From the NCBI RefSeq assembly GCF_030144325.1, contig NZ_CP126307.1:868001-932000 (forward strand): 64,000 nt of DNA. The letters are read 5' to 3'. How positions within the stretch are numbered: position 1 is the first letter of the stretch; every line of letters begins with the position of its first letter. Source of the DNA: Bosea vestrisii (GTDB taxonomy: Bacteria; Pseudomonadota; Alphaproteobacteria; Rhizobiales; Beijerinckiaceae). The position numbers were made by a program, and so were the translations under genes. Below are positions 54,642 to 63,278 of this stretch, piece by piece. The notes under the pieces were generated by a model, which ran no database searches, had not been told where the DNA came from, and was given only the letters and a program-made list of their open reading frames with translations.

Positions 54642-56009
54642 ATGTCTGAGAATTTCAACTACATTGCCTTCGGCGCGCGCGAAGAAGTCGAAAATCCCGA
54701 TGGCCTCATTGGAATGACTCGGGGGCGGATGTTTGAATATACGCCCAGCGATATAGCAAAACGCCTTGAAGCTCTTGACCAAGACTCTATCTTATTCTTG
54801 GAGAGTCTTCCGACTTTTCTGTGCAGTGAGATTGAGCGTTTTAAGAGCTCTGCCTCCATGCTTATCAAGTACGGGAGGATCACAAACATCAAATCTGGCC
54901 GAAAAGAAGTATCGTCTACATTCAAGACATTGATCGATTTTGGAAATGTCGAATTTCCCGACATTGAGGCGGCGCGGGCGGTCTTCGACGCCAGCGGTTT
55001 TCAGCTTTATCGTACGCATTGGGCTGTCAGAGAAGGCGCCCCGAAGCAAATCCTAGAACGCCTTGCGAAAATCAAGCCGCAATTTAGCGATGAGGTCAGA
55101 GCACAACTGGCCCCCAATCCAGCTATCGCTTTAGCCGAGCCGCCTCCGCGCACCAAAAAACTGATTGGCACTGCCGACAGCGTAGAAGCATTTCTTCAAA
55201 TTCTGTACGGGCTTCCGGCTAAGGGAGATACAGAGACTTTTTTCCGAGGACATGAAAACGAGCGATTTGAGCTCACACCCTCGTTACTGCGACGTAGGAA
55301 CGATGGCGGGTGGCAGTTCATGCCGAACGAAGATCGGCTCTGTAAGGAGCTGCTCATCGCTCATTACGAAGAATTTCAAGCTGATCAATACTGCTTCGAT
55401 CGCCTCGTCCGTATGCAACACTACAGACTTCCTACTCGATTACTCGACATTTCCAGCAATCCTCTTGTTGCATTGTTTTTTGCGTGTCATAGCGAGCCGG
55501 AGCCACTGGACATCGACGGCGAAGTTATCATTTTTCGCGTCAAAGCGGATCGAATGAAGTATTACGACTCAGACACTGTTAGCTGCCTCGCTAATTTGTC
55601 AAATTTAACATATAGCCAAAAGAACGAAATCGACCTAAAACTCGACATCGGCGCATTTAAGAAGACCGATGCTGCTCTTAAGCTATTACATCACATCAAG
55701 TCAGAGAAGGGGTTTTTCGAAGCCCGGATCGCGCCCGATGACCTCGGCTCCATAATTTGCGTGAAGGCAAAACGCACTAACACTAGGATTAAATCACAGT
55801 CAGGCGCATTCCTGCTGTTCGGCCATGAAGCCACACTGCCGGAGCACGGCCAAGACGGCATCGAAATTAATCGCGTGACCATTCGAGAAAAGCGACGCAT
55901 CCTCGAACAACTAGACAGTCTGAACATCAATGCGATGACCGTTTACCCGAGCATTGATCAGACGGCAGTTCACCTCAGGGCGCGGTACCTCGCTGCGCAA
56001 GGTAGCTGA
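54642..56009 (+). CDS. FRG-domain protein, cargo gene
   Basis: A 455-aa protein. The FRG domain (about residues 178-300) shows ETFFRGHENERFELTPSLLRR (core FFRGHENERFELTPSL), then QHYRLPTRLLDISSNPLVALFFAC (about 259-282). It continues with a mixed C-terminal region ending HLRARYLAAQGS. The N-terminal 170 residues are unassigned (GLIGMTRGRMFEYTPSDIAKRL). FRG proteins are common in defence islands and mobile elements; their activity is not established. Composition is lower in GC than the phage core, suggesting later acquisition. It converges on the next gene with a 99-bp overlap. ATG 54642 follows GAAGG. Confidence 0.8.
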   Translation: MSENFNYIAFGAREEVENPDGLIGMTRGRMFEYTPSDIAKRLEALDQDSILFLESLPTFLCSEIERFKSSASMLIKYGRITNIKSGRKEVSSTFKTLIDFGNVEFPDIEAARAVFDASGFQLYRTHWAVREGAPKQILERLAKIKPQFSDEVRAQLAPNPAIALAEPPPRTKKLIGTADSVEAFLQILYGLPAKGDTETFFRGHENERFELTPSLLRRRNDGGWQFMPNEDRLCKELLIAHYEEFQADQYCFDRLVRMQHYRLPTRLLDISSNPLVALFFACHSEPEPLDIDGEVIIFRVKADRMKYYDSDTVSCLANLSNLTYSQKNEIDLKLDIGAFKKTDAALKLLHHIKSEKGFFEARIAPDDLGSIICVKAKRTNTRIKSQSGAFLLFGHEATLPEHGQDGIEINRVTIREKRRILEQLDSLNINAMTVYPSIDQTAVHLRARYLAAQGS

Positions 56010-57398
56010 CCGCGGCTTGCCTTCAATTTCAACGGAAGGCGCATCAAGGCCGGTGAGGTGATCCTGAGGGACAAGATCAGGGCACACCGGGCCATGGTGC
56101 CGCGCGGCGGCGACGAAGAGTGAAGTGACTTCATGTTTGGAGCCCCGGAGGGTGAAAGCTCTCGGGGAGACGGGCTCTGCTATCGAGCCACGTACAAATT
56201 CTGAAAGCTCTCCGCTGACAAACCGATCCGGTTTCCACCCTTTAAGCAGACGGTCCAAGAGCATGGCATCCAAAGCGCTAATACCTTGCGCCGTCGCGGT
56301 GCCAAGGATCGAAGCTGGGTACAGTGCGTCAATTGCCGCGCCAAGCCCCGTCATGAATACCCAACGCATAGACTTAGAAGGGAGTTTTGCTGCCCATCCT
56401 TGTGCCGTGATTGCGGTTGTATATTCGGCAACGAGGGACTGGTCAGGGTTCTTGTCACGCAGCCAGCCTTTGAAGCGCCTCGCGCTCTTAAGCAGATCAA
56501 GAACTTCAGGGAAGGTACGCTCCCCTGAGTTCACGACCTCTCGTACCCTTCGCCCTTCTGGCAAAAGCTCCTGAAACAAGTCCAGTTCGCGGACATCGCG
56601 GGTTCGCCTAGAGACAAGCTCGACTAGCCGCCTTCTCATTAATTCATGACCAACCGGCGAAGTCACGTATGGAGCCATGTACTGACCACAAAGATATGCA
56701 TCTGCACGCGCCTCAAATAGATTATTGATGAGATATTCGCGCGTTAATGTACCGCTCTCACCATTGACATGACCTGGGAATATAATATTTAGATGGTCGA
56801 AATCTATATTTGTATCGAGAACAAAAGACTTATCGTCTATCCTAATAGCACGAAAATGATTGTGGCTTGGAAGCGTATGACCGGGTATTAGCTGGGATAC
56901 AACAGCCCTTATGTTCGCTTCAGTTTGACCTTCGTTATCGAGTTCAGCAGTAGCTGCGGACGCAATGTCGATGCCTAAAACCTCCTCGGCGCGAAGTCGG
57001 TGGATAGCTGCTTTGCCATTCAGGCGTTTAACGAATTGTCGCGTTTCTCGGCTTGCGCCAAGCGCTCTGGTGAGAACGGCCTCGATCTCGCCATGCCCGT
57101 CGCGGCGACGCTGGTTCGGGTCCGTTGCTTTGAACTCAGCGAAACGGTGAACTCTTAGGCCATTCTCCGTCTGAGACATTGTAGAAAACATCTCCTGCAT
57201 ATAGGAGATTTTAAGTCCGTTCTCGTCCAAAAGAGCGAGCGTTTCTTCCTTTCCGATTGATTTAATCATAGATACGAGACTGCCTCGATCAAGGACAATC
57301 AGCGGATTTTCGTAGAATAACAGCGTCTCTGCTAGCAAACCTGCATCGAACGATCCATCACTTCTTATTCCCCTGCGGATAACAATTTCGTTGAACAC
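55911..57398 (-). CDS. Unrecognised cargo protein with a replaced C-terminus
   Basis: The open frame is 495 aa. Residues 1 to about 415 look like a coherent low-GC protein (LLAETLLFYENPLIVLDRGSL; YLINNLFEARADAYLCGQYM; MTGLGAAIDALYPASILG). The last 80 residues are read antisense through the GC-rich phage remnant and the FRG 3' end, so the native stop was probably lost when the module was inserted or deleted. I do not recognise the family. Pairing with an FRG gene in a phage element makes a defence or toxin role possible, but nothing in the sequence proves it. No membrane or nuclease motif is clear. Confidence 0.55.
   Translation of the reverse strand: MFNEIVIRRGIRSDGSFDAGLLAETLLFYENPLIVLDRGSLVSMIKSIGKEETLALLDENGLKISYMQEMFSTMSQTENGLRVHRFAEFKATDPNQRRRDGHGEIEAVLTRALGASRETRQFVKRLNGKAAIHRLRAEEVLGIDIASAATAELDNEGQTEANIRAVVSQLIPGHTLPSHNHFRAIRIDDKSFVLDTNIDFDHLNIIFPGHVNGESGTLTREYLINNLFEARADAYLCGQYMAPYVTSPVGHELMRRRLVELVSRRTRDVRELDLFQELLPEGRRVREVVNSGERTFPEVLDLLKSARRFKGWLRDKNPDQSLVAEYTTAITAQGWAAKLPSKSMRWVFMTGLGAAIDALYPASILGTATAQGISALDAMLLDRLLKGWKPDRFVSGELSEFVRGSIAEPVSPRAFTLRGSKHEVTSLFVAAARHHGPVCPDLVPQDHLTGLDAPSVEIEGKPRSATLRSEVPRPEVNCRLINARVNGHRIDVQTV
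56010..56123 (+). pseudogene. 3' remnant of a phage gene
   Basis: From the FRG stop onwards one frame reads PRLAFNFNGRRIKAGEVILR and continues to AMVPRGGDEE-stop (TGA 56121). It is the C-terminal 37 or so codons of a lost gene with phage-core composition, ending in a palindrome copy exactly as the 1,226-aa gene does. It marks where the cargo replaced phage DNA. Confidence 0.55.
56121..56133. promoter_or_regulatory. Dispersed palindrome, copy 7
   Basis: TGAAGTGACTTCA, perfect, followed by TGTTTGG. Its TGA is the stop of the phage gene remnant. Confidence 0.65.
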
Positions 57399-57555
57399 GG
57401 GAATTTCTCCAGCGGTTTTGCTTCGCGAAATGCAAGCGAAGCTGTAGATATTGTATCTATCCTGCGGATATTCGTTTGGATATGTGAAGAGTCACTGACG
57501 TCTAGAGTTAGGCTGCTGGCCTCTACGGGCCTACAGTCCTTTCAGTCACCTCATG

Positions 57556-59039
57556 CTACCCATCCACCTCCTGAAGCTCCCCTGTCGCTGGCGCTGCTAG
57601 CTGACCTGAAGAAACCGGCAACAGCTCCCGGACGCTCTGCGGCATGACCACCGAGTTCACGCACGCCACTTTCGCCTGTTCCAGCTCTCCCCGGAAGTAC
57701 GTGCTGAGCGTCACGTCGCTCTTCGGCTGCTCGTGTCCGACAACCTGCCGGATCACATGAAGGGGCTGTGCGGCCTTCACCGCCTCCGACACGAACCAAC
57801 GGCGGAACGAGTGGAAGTTGACTCGGGACATCCTCTGTCCCTCCGGCTTATCATCAACCTTCCGGTTCGTCCGGAACTTATAGAACCGGGCGCTCATGAC
57901 CGGCCCCCGTTTACCGAACTTGTCGGGCTCGCCAGCCTCCGGGAATAGCCAGTCGGTTGACGGCTTGTCGCTACAGCGTCGCTTTATCAACTCCGACAGG
58001 TCAGGGTGGATAGGGACCTTCCGCTTGGCCGCTTTCGTCTTCGTGCCCCGGACATCAAAGATGCCCTGCGCACATTGCCCAACTGTCAGGCTGCAAGCCT
58101 CGTCAATCCGCATCCCGGAGAGCGCCGCAACGTGCATGAGGTCACGAAGGGCAATATCCTCGACATCCGTGAAGAGCTTCTCCAACTCGTCTGTCTCGAA
58201 CGGCCTAGGCTCGTCGTCGTCCTGTTCCTCCCCCGACGACAGAGGCACCACCTTCTTCACTTTGGCGACAGCCTGTCCCTTCCAGGGATTGAAGGACTCC
58301 GGGACGCACCCGCGCTTCTCCAGCCAAACCCAATAGGTGGAGAAGGCCGCGCACACATCCCGAATGCGGGCTGCCGACAGGCCGTCCTTGTGGAGCGAGC
58401 TGACATACTCGCCTGCGATCTTCCGGGTTACGGCCTCGACTGTTGAAGCGTGCCGACCCTTCGCAAGCCAGTCCTCAAAGGCCGACACAATGCCTTGGTA
58501 TTCGAGCTTCGTCCGCTCCGCCCTCACCGTCCCGCGTTTACCGGGCTCCGACAGCCACGTCTCCATGTAATGCTTCAGCGGCGTTGAGCGACCGAGCGCC
58601 AAATCGGCGAAGGTGTCTCCACGCTTCTCACCTTCCTCATCAGCAATCGCCTCGCTGCGGGCTTGGACGGTGTCGATGAGGAGCCCTTCGGCAACCTCCG
58701 CCTCGATGACGATGTATTTCCCCCGGCCGGATCCCACACCTCATGCGGCTGATAGACTGCGCCTGCCCCCGACCGGACCTCCTGCAAACGCTCCCGAAGC
58801 TCCATCGCCTCGGCTGTCCTCGGGTCCGTGCTGGGGTGACCTCGGCGGGCCGCGTCGATCCGTGAGTGCAACTCTAGCAGCGCCTTGGGAAGTCGGGCCT
58901 GAGCAAGGTGCTTATCCCTTGTGCCGAGGCCCTTCTTGAGCCGCTTTGCACCGACGACCTCCCGCAGAGCGGTAGGCACATCAACGACTGCCGCAAAGCC
59001 CTGTCGACGCGGCTCAAGGTATCCTGCGATCTTCGCCAC
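57556..59039 (-). pseudogene. int: Tyrosine integrase with a one-base frameshift
   Basis: Two frames make one phage-type integrase of about 494 aa. Start GTG 59039 (VAKIAGYLEPRRQGFAAVV) has GGGGGAG upstream; the N-terminal arm includes LKKGLGTRDKHLAQARLPKAL. The frame breaks at the C5 run 58720-58724; one extra base would join DPAGG to KYIVIEAEV. The catalytic domain keeps Arg (LSGMRIDEACSL), HSFRRW (His-x-x-Arg), GHEQPKSDVTLSTYF (His and nucleophile Tyr). It starts 89 bp inside attR and is transcribed into the element, as is typical. The break is either real inactivation or a homopolymer error. Confidence 0.85.
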
Positions 59040-59127
59040 CCCACACGCTCCCCCACACGTTTCACCCCACACGCATAGCTAAAAGCTGTTATCCGTCAAT
59101 ATGTTCAAGGGGATAGGCACAGCCAAA

Positions 59128-59141
59128 ATCGAGTTCTACTC
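59128..59141 (+). repeat. attR: 14-bp direct repeat with original rpsD 3' end
   Basis: ATCGAGTTCTACTC, identical to 41086-41099, followed by GCGCTGA, which would complete the codons Ser-Arg-stop of rpsD. Confidence 0.85.
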
Positions 59142-59196
59142 GCGCTGATCTAAGATATCAGCTGGAGCGCGCAAGCCTCTGGTGAGAATCATGGAA

Positions 59197-59225
59197 AAGG
59201 CGGTCCGCAAGGACCGCCTTTTTTT
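59197..59225 (+). terminator. Original rpsD terminator, stranded beyond attR
   Basis: AAGGCGGTCC-GCAA-GGACCGCCTT followed by seven T. It lies 48 bp after the stranded rpsD stop and is now separated from rpsD by 18 kb. Confidence 0.9.
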
Positions 59226-59286
59226 GCTTAGCGCACGCGCAGGTTGGCTGTTGAGCCTTGGCTCCGGCCCGCCTACGCTCCCTGGC

Positions 59287-60114
59287 GTGACCTCTATCCC
59301 TCCCGCCTGGACGCATCTTCAGCCCGACTCTCTCAAGGCGCTCCTGGAGCCGCCCGGCAGGGTCCCGCAGGCTCTCCGCCTCACGCCTTATAACGTCCCC
59401 ATCGAGGCGGCCCTTCAGGTCCCGATGGTCGTCGCCGCGAGGCTCCTGCTGAAGCTTGCCGTGGAGAAAGGCGGGCTTGTCCTCACGCCTGCCGGTGCTT
59501 TGAAGCGTGCCGATGTCTGGCACGTCTTCGACCGCACGGAATGGCCGGGTTACGACAAGGCCACCACGCTCGCGATGAACAAGGTCATCAACGAGGATGA
59601 CGCCTACGGGGTCCTTTTCACGAGGATCGTGCTGCAAGCTGCGGGGCTCTTGAGGAAGCGCCTGGGAGTCCTGAAGGCGACCAAGGCGGGTAAGACCCTG
59701 CTGGTCTCCGAAGCGGCCCCTGCCTTGCTGGCTGAACTGTTTGAAGCGGTGTTCTGGAAGGTCAACCTTCAGGACTTCGACAGGAATCCTATCGAGTTCT
59801 GGCCGCAGCACCACATGGGCGTGGTCCTCTGGAGTCTGTCGGTGACGGCGCATGGCTGGTCGAACGCTGGGCAACTGATGCTTGCCTGCACGATCATGGA
59901 GACGCTCGACAAGGTGCCGAGGCCCGACCTCCCCGAGTTCGCTATGATGTCACGCGTCCTGCGCCCGCTGGCATGGCTGGGGGTTTTCGAGAGCCGGAAG
60001 CAGACAAGGCACTCCCGCCGCGAGTTCGATGAGGATTTCCGGAAGGCGCCGTTATTCGGGCAGTTGGTGAGCTTTGAGGTGAAGATGAAGGGGGCCGGCG
60101 AGGCGCGGCATTGA
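59287..60114 (+). CDS. Protein of unknown function downstream of attR
   Basis: A 275-aa protein from GTG 59287 (TSIPPAWTHLQPDSL). It is helix-rich with LTPYNVPIEAALQVPMVVAARLLL and GLVLTPAGALKRADVWHVFD. The LVLTPAG and later LKATKAGKTLL segments resemble winged-helix end strands, so it may be a DNA-binding or helical repeat protein; I do not recognise the family. The frame reaches upstream to 59182 through the rpsD terminator, which argues against an earlier start. It is outside the element. Confidence 0.55.
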   Translation: MTSIPPAWTHLQPDSLKALLEPPGRVPQALRLTPYNVPIEAALQVPMVVAARLLLKLAVEKGGLVLTPAGALKRADVWHVFDRTEWPGYDKATTLAMNKVINEDDAYGVLFTRIVLQAAGLLRKRLGVLKATKAGKTLLVSEAAPALLAELFEAVFWKVNLQDFDRNPIEFWPQHHMGVVLWSLSVTAHGWSNAGQLMLACTIMETLDKVPRPDLPEFAMMSRVLRPLAWLGVFESRKQTRHSRREFDEDFRKAPLFGQLVSFEVKMKGAGEARH

Positions 60115-60275
60115 TACGCAAATATCGCAGCCAGGCCGCGAGCCAAGATCAGGAGGTACCGATCTCGTTTCGAAGGAATGCGGCCCTCGTCATCACGCGC
60201 CAGTATCTGAGATAAGCGAGGCGTGAGAACAATGCTGCGTTGCCCAATGCTACGTTGCCCTGATGGAGGGGGATC

Positions 60276-60790
60276 GTGATTACCTTGCCCAATGATTTTC
60301 CCGTTCTCGAACGAAAGGCAGTTCGCGTCGTCGCCCAGGACAACGAAGGAAACGTACTTTTACTGCGAACTCGCGATGCGACCGATCCGGACCTTGGCGA
60401 TTGGTGGGAATTGCCGGGGGTGGGATCGACAACGATGAAACCTACCTTGAGGCGGCGCTGCGAGAGTTTCGCGAAGAGGTCGGAATTGTCGTAGCGGCTG
60501 CGCAGGTTGGGCCGCCGCTCTGGTGCCGTTCGGCGTCGTTTCGGTACCGCGGGCGTCGTCGCCTGCAACAAGAGGTGATCGTCAGAATAGCGATCGAAGC
60601 GCGAAAACCCGCCATCGGCTACGCTGAGCGTCTCGATTACGAAATCGAAGACCACTTCGATTATCGGTGGTGGTCCGTAGCCGATATCCAGAAGAGCAAA
60701 GAGCGCTTCTATCCCGGCAAGCTCCCAGTGTTGCTATCCCCCTTCCTGACCGGGGCGAAAATCGACGAGCCCTTTGAGCTGTGGTCGTGA
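60276..60790 (+). pseudogene. NUDIX hydrolase gene with a frameshift
   Basis: Start GTG 60276 after GGAGGGGG. Frame one gives VRVVAQDNEGNVLLLRTRD to WWELPG; frame two continues GGGIDNDETYLEAALREF then REEVGIV, which completes the Nudix box (Gx5Ex7REUxEExGU). They join if the G5 run at 60416-60420 had six G, giving 171 aa. The family hydrolyses nucleoside-diphosphate derivatives. A homopolymer error is as likely as a true mutation. Confidence 0.8.
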
Positions 60791-60862
60791 CCGAGCCGTC
60801 TCCGGATACTCATCCGAAAAAATCTCTCAGCCCTCTGCTCTATGCCCGCTCTCCGAGAGCGC

Positions 60863-61208
60863 TCAATCGCTCGTGCTGCTCTCCCAGGTCGCGTGCGTAA
60901 CGCCCTTCAGGCGCTCGATGCGCTCGACCACGGCGTCGAGTTCCTTGCGCTCGACGGCTGTGCTGATCAGCGTCGCGACGATCTCGATCGCCTCCTCGCC
61001 ACGCTCGGCCGTATTGACGTCGACCGGATAATTCGCCTGCTCGAGCAGTTCGACCATCGCCTCGCGCACCGAAGGCAGGGCCTCCGGATCGGTGGTGACC
61101 ACGACCTCATAGGTCGCCTCGGACGCCTTCTCGTCGATCGGGCTGCGGTTGATCGCGTTGACCAATGGCCGCAGCAAGGTGTTGCCGGCGATGACGAAAA
61201 CGGTAAAT
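60863..61208 (-). pseudogene. C-terminal remnant of an MgtC/SapB-family gene
   Basis: The frame reads FTVFVIAGNTLLRPLVNAIN, then a soluble ACT-like domain (YEVVVTTDPEALPSVREAMVEL to RLKGVTHATWES). The first part matches the last TM helix of MgtC/SapB proteins and the second their cytoplasmic tail. The N-terminal membrane half is absent; upstream sequence runs straight into a REP-like element. It is therefore a 5'-truncated remnant unless a TTG start makes a free ACT-domain protein of 104 aa. Confidence 0.65.
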
Positions 61209-61238
61209 GCTCCAGAAGGCAGGGGAGACAGCTGGATT

Positions 61239-61280
61239 ATCCTTCGAGACGCCGCTACGCGGCTCCTCAGGATGAGGGCT
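61239..61280. repeat. REP-like palindromic repeat, single copy
   Basis: ATCCTTCGAGACGCC to GGCTCCTCAGGATGAGGGCT, the same family as 5343-5457, abutting the MgtC remnant. Confidence 0.75.
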
Positions 61281-61290
61281 GAGGGTCAGC

Positions 61291-61318
61291 AAAAAGGGCG
61301 GCCCTGCCGGACCGCCCT
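61291..61318 (-). terminator. Rho-independent terminator after the Spy-like gene
   Basis: On the minus strand, GGGCGGTCC-GGCA-GGGCCGCCC (one G-U pair) then TTTTT. Confidence 0.85.
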
Positions 61319-61340
61319 CATCTCGCTGTCCTGTCGTTGC

Positions 61341-61997
61341 TCAGCCGCGATCGTCGTCGTCATGGCCGCGGTCGCGCCAGCGGCGCGGGCCACGGTCGTC
61401 GTCGCGATCACGGTCGCCGCCACGGCCATGCCATTCCATCCCACGCATTTCGCGCATCCGCTCGCGGCCTTCCGACATGGCCTGGCGAACGGCGCGGCGC
61501 GCCACGGTCTTCTGCTCGTCGCTGAACGTCGACCAGAGCGGGCGAACAGCGTCCGCCATCTCCTTGCTGCGGGTCGCCCGCTCGGCCTGGCGGGTCGCCC
61601 TCATGTCGAGCCGCTCCATGATGTCGGCGTCGCGGAAATGCTCACGCTGCTCGCGCATCTTGGCGAAGCTCTCGCGGCGCTGCTCGGCATTGCGCTTGAT
61701 CAGCCCTTCGAGCTTCTCGAAAGCCGGAACCTGCTCCGGCTTCAGCTTGAGATCGGTGCGCAACTGAGCCAGACGCTCGTTCATCCGGGCGGTGGCGCGC
61801 TCGGCCCGGCGCTGGCGCCATTCCTCGCGCCGGTCGGAACGGTCGCCCCGCTCGGCGCGGTCGCCACGCGGCTCGCTTTGCTGTTGCGCCGGCGGAGTGC
61901 TGCCCGGTGCGGGCGGGATCGGTTGTGGTTGGGCGATCGCCAGCGTCGCCGCGACGGCCGCAGCGCTGGAGGCGACGATGAGGGCGATACGTTTCAT
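61341..61997 (-). CDS. Spy/CpxP-like periplasmic protein (LTXXQ family)
   Basis: A 218-aa protein with a Sec signal (MKRIALIVASSAAAVAATLA, cleavage near AIA). A Pro/Gln linker precedes a highly charged helical domain with LAQLRTDLKLKPEQVPAFEKL, which contains the LTxxQ-like LKPEQ motif, and WSTFSDEQKTVAR, a second copy. The tail is Asp/Arg/Gly/His-rich (GHDDDDRG). Such proteins act as periplasmic chaperones or metal-stress sensors. ATG 61997 begins the signal peptide; the frame open to 62423 is ignored. Confidence 0.82.
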   Translation of the reverse strand: MKRIALIVASSAAAVAATLAIAQPQPIPPAPGSTPPAQQQSEPRGDRAERGDRSDRREEWRQRRAERATARMNERLAQLRTDLKLKPEQVPAFEKLEGLIKRNAEQRRESFAKMREQREHFRDADIMERLDMRATRQAERATRSKEMADAVRPLWSTFSDEQKTVARRAVRQAMSEGRERMREMRGMEWHGRGGDRDRDDDRGPRRWRDRGHDDDDRG

Positions 61998-62240
61998 GCG
62001 AAGTCTCCGGGATTGTGGTCCTACAAGAACGGGTCGCTTTGCGGGTCTCGAAGCCGGGTCGCGATATCGCCACGGTGCCGGAACCGGCCTGACCCAGCCA
62101 TGGCGCGCGCATGACAAGATCGTAATGTCAGGACGACGCGCCGGCGAGCGGGAAGTTCCTGCCGGTCGCCGCGCAGTGCCGAATCGGCGCACCATGCGGC
62201 CGGGCGCTTTGCTCATCTCCGATCGGCAGCGAGTTCCATC

Positions 62241-63238
62241 GTGCGCAATCTCATCACCGATGTTCGTGGCATTCTCGTGGGCAATGCCGAGGATGCCATT
62301 GCCGCGACCGGCGTGACCGTCGCCCTCTTCGAGCGGCCGAGCATCGCCTCCGTCGCCGTTCTCGGCGGCGCACCCGGGACGCGCGACACCGCGCTGCTCG
62401 AGCCGGGCATGACGGTCGAGCATGTCGACGGGATCGTCCTCTCCGGCGGCTCGATCTGGGGCCTGGCCGCCGCCGATGGCGCCCTGAGCTGGCTGGCCAG
62501 GGAAGGGCGGGGATTCCCCATCGGTGGCTACCGCGTGCCGATCGTCCCGCAGGCGATCCTGTTCGATCTCGCCAATGGCGGCGACAAGCCCTTCGCCCGC
62601 GGCGACGGCGAGGCGCCCTATCGCGCGCTAGCCAACCAGGCCTGTGCCGCCGCGGCAGCCGAGTTCACCCTCGGCAGCGTCGGCGCCGGCCATGGCGCGA
62701 CCACGGTCAATCTGAAAGGCGGGCTCGGCTCGGCGAGCGCGGTCGCCGCGACCGGCCAGATCGTCGGTGCACTGGTCGCGGTCAACGCCGTCGGCTCGGC
62801 AACGATCGGCGACGGCCCGCATTTCTGGGCCGCGCCTTACGAGAACGGCGGCGAATTCGGTGGCCGCGGCTGGCCGGCGGCGATCCCGCCAGAGGATCTC
62901 GCCTTGCGCTTCAAAGGCGGCCCTGGCGCCAACACCACCATCGCCCTCGTCGCGACCGATGCGGTGCTGACCAAGGCGCAGGCCAAGCGCATGGCGCTCT
63001 GCGCCCATGACGGGCTCGCTCGGGCGCTCCGGCCGGTGCATGCCCCCTCGACGGCGACGTCGTCTTCGCCGCCGCGACCGGTCATAGCGGCGCGCCGTCC
63101 GACGCCTATGCCCTGACCGAGCTCTGCGCCACCGCCGCCGACGTGCTGGCGCGGGCCGTGGCGCGAGCGGTATACTGCGCCAGCGCCCTGCCCTTCCCGG
63201 GTGCACGGCCGGCCTGGCGCGACAGGTTCAGTGCATAG
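62241..63238 (+). pseudogene. P1-family (DmpA/S58-type) peptidase gene with a frameshift
   Basis: ATG 62241 opens MRNLITDVRGILVGNAEDAI, a typical P1 peptidase start. Further segments are GGSIWGLAAADG, GHGATTVNLKGGLGSAS and GGPGANTTIALVATDAVLTKAQ. After LRPVHAP the frame is lost; one extra C in the C5 run 63043-63047 would give LDGDVVFAAATGHSGAPSDAYALTEL (core DGDVVFAAATG) and a stop at 63236, for 332 aa. These enzymes are Ntn-type aminopeptidases that self-cleave. A base-calling error is the likely cause. Confidence 0.82.
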
Positions 63239-63278
63239 GTTGGTCGCTTGAGTCGCCACGACGCGAGGGAGCGAGCCG

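Larger units (their letters stand above)
41086..59141. mobile_element. Integrated prophage-like element in rpsD, about 18 kb
   Basis: The element is bounded by the 14-bp repeats and contains a tyrosine integrase (frameshifted), a serine recombinase, phage-type genes and two cargo modules. Evidence for the borders is the stranded original rpsD end and terminator beyond 59141. Structural genes other than the 1,226-aa protein are missing, so it is a decayed prophage or a phage satellite. Base composition varies inside: phage genes are GC-rich, the FRG/unknown cargo pair is clearly lower in GC, and the Ntn/HEPN pair is intermediate. Confidence 0.85.

Noticed and set aside
59182..59286. Upstream extension of the gene at 59287
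   Set aside because: It would read through the stranded rpsD terminator; the GTG at 59287 is a better start.
60863..61177. Intact small ACT-domain gene
   Set aside because: Not excluded, but its start would be TTG within the last MgtC-type helix, so a truncated remnant is the simpler reading.
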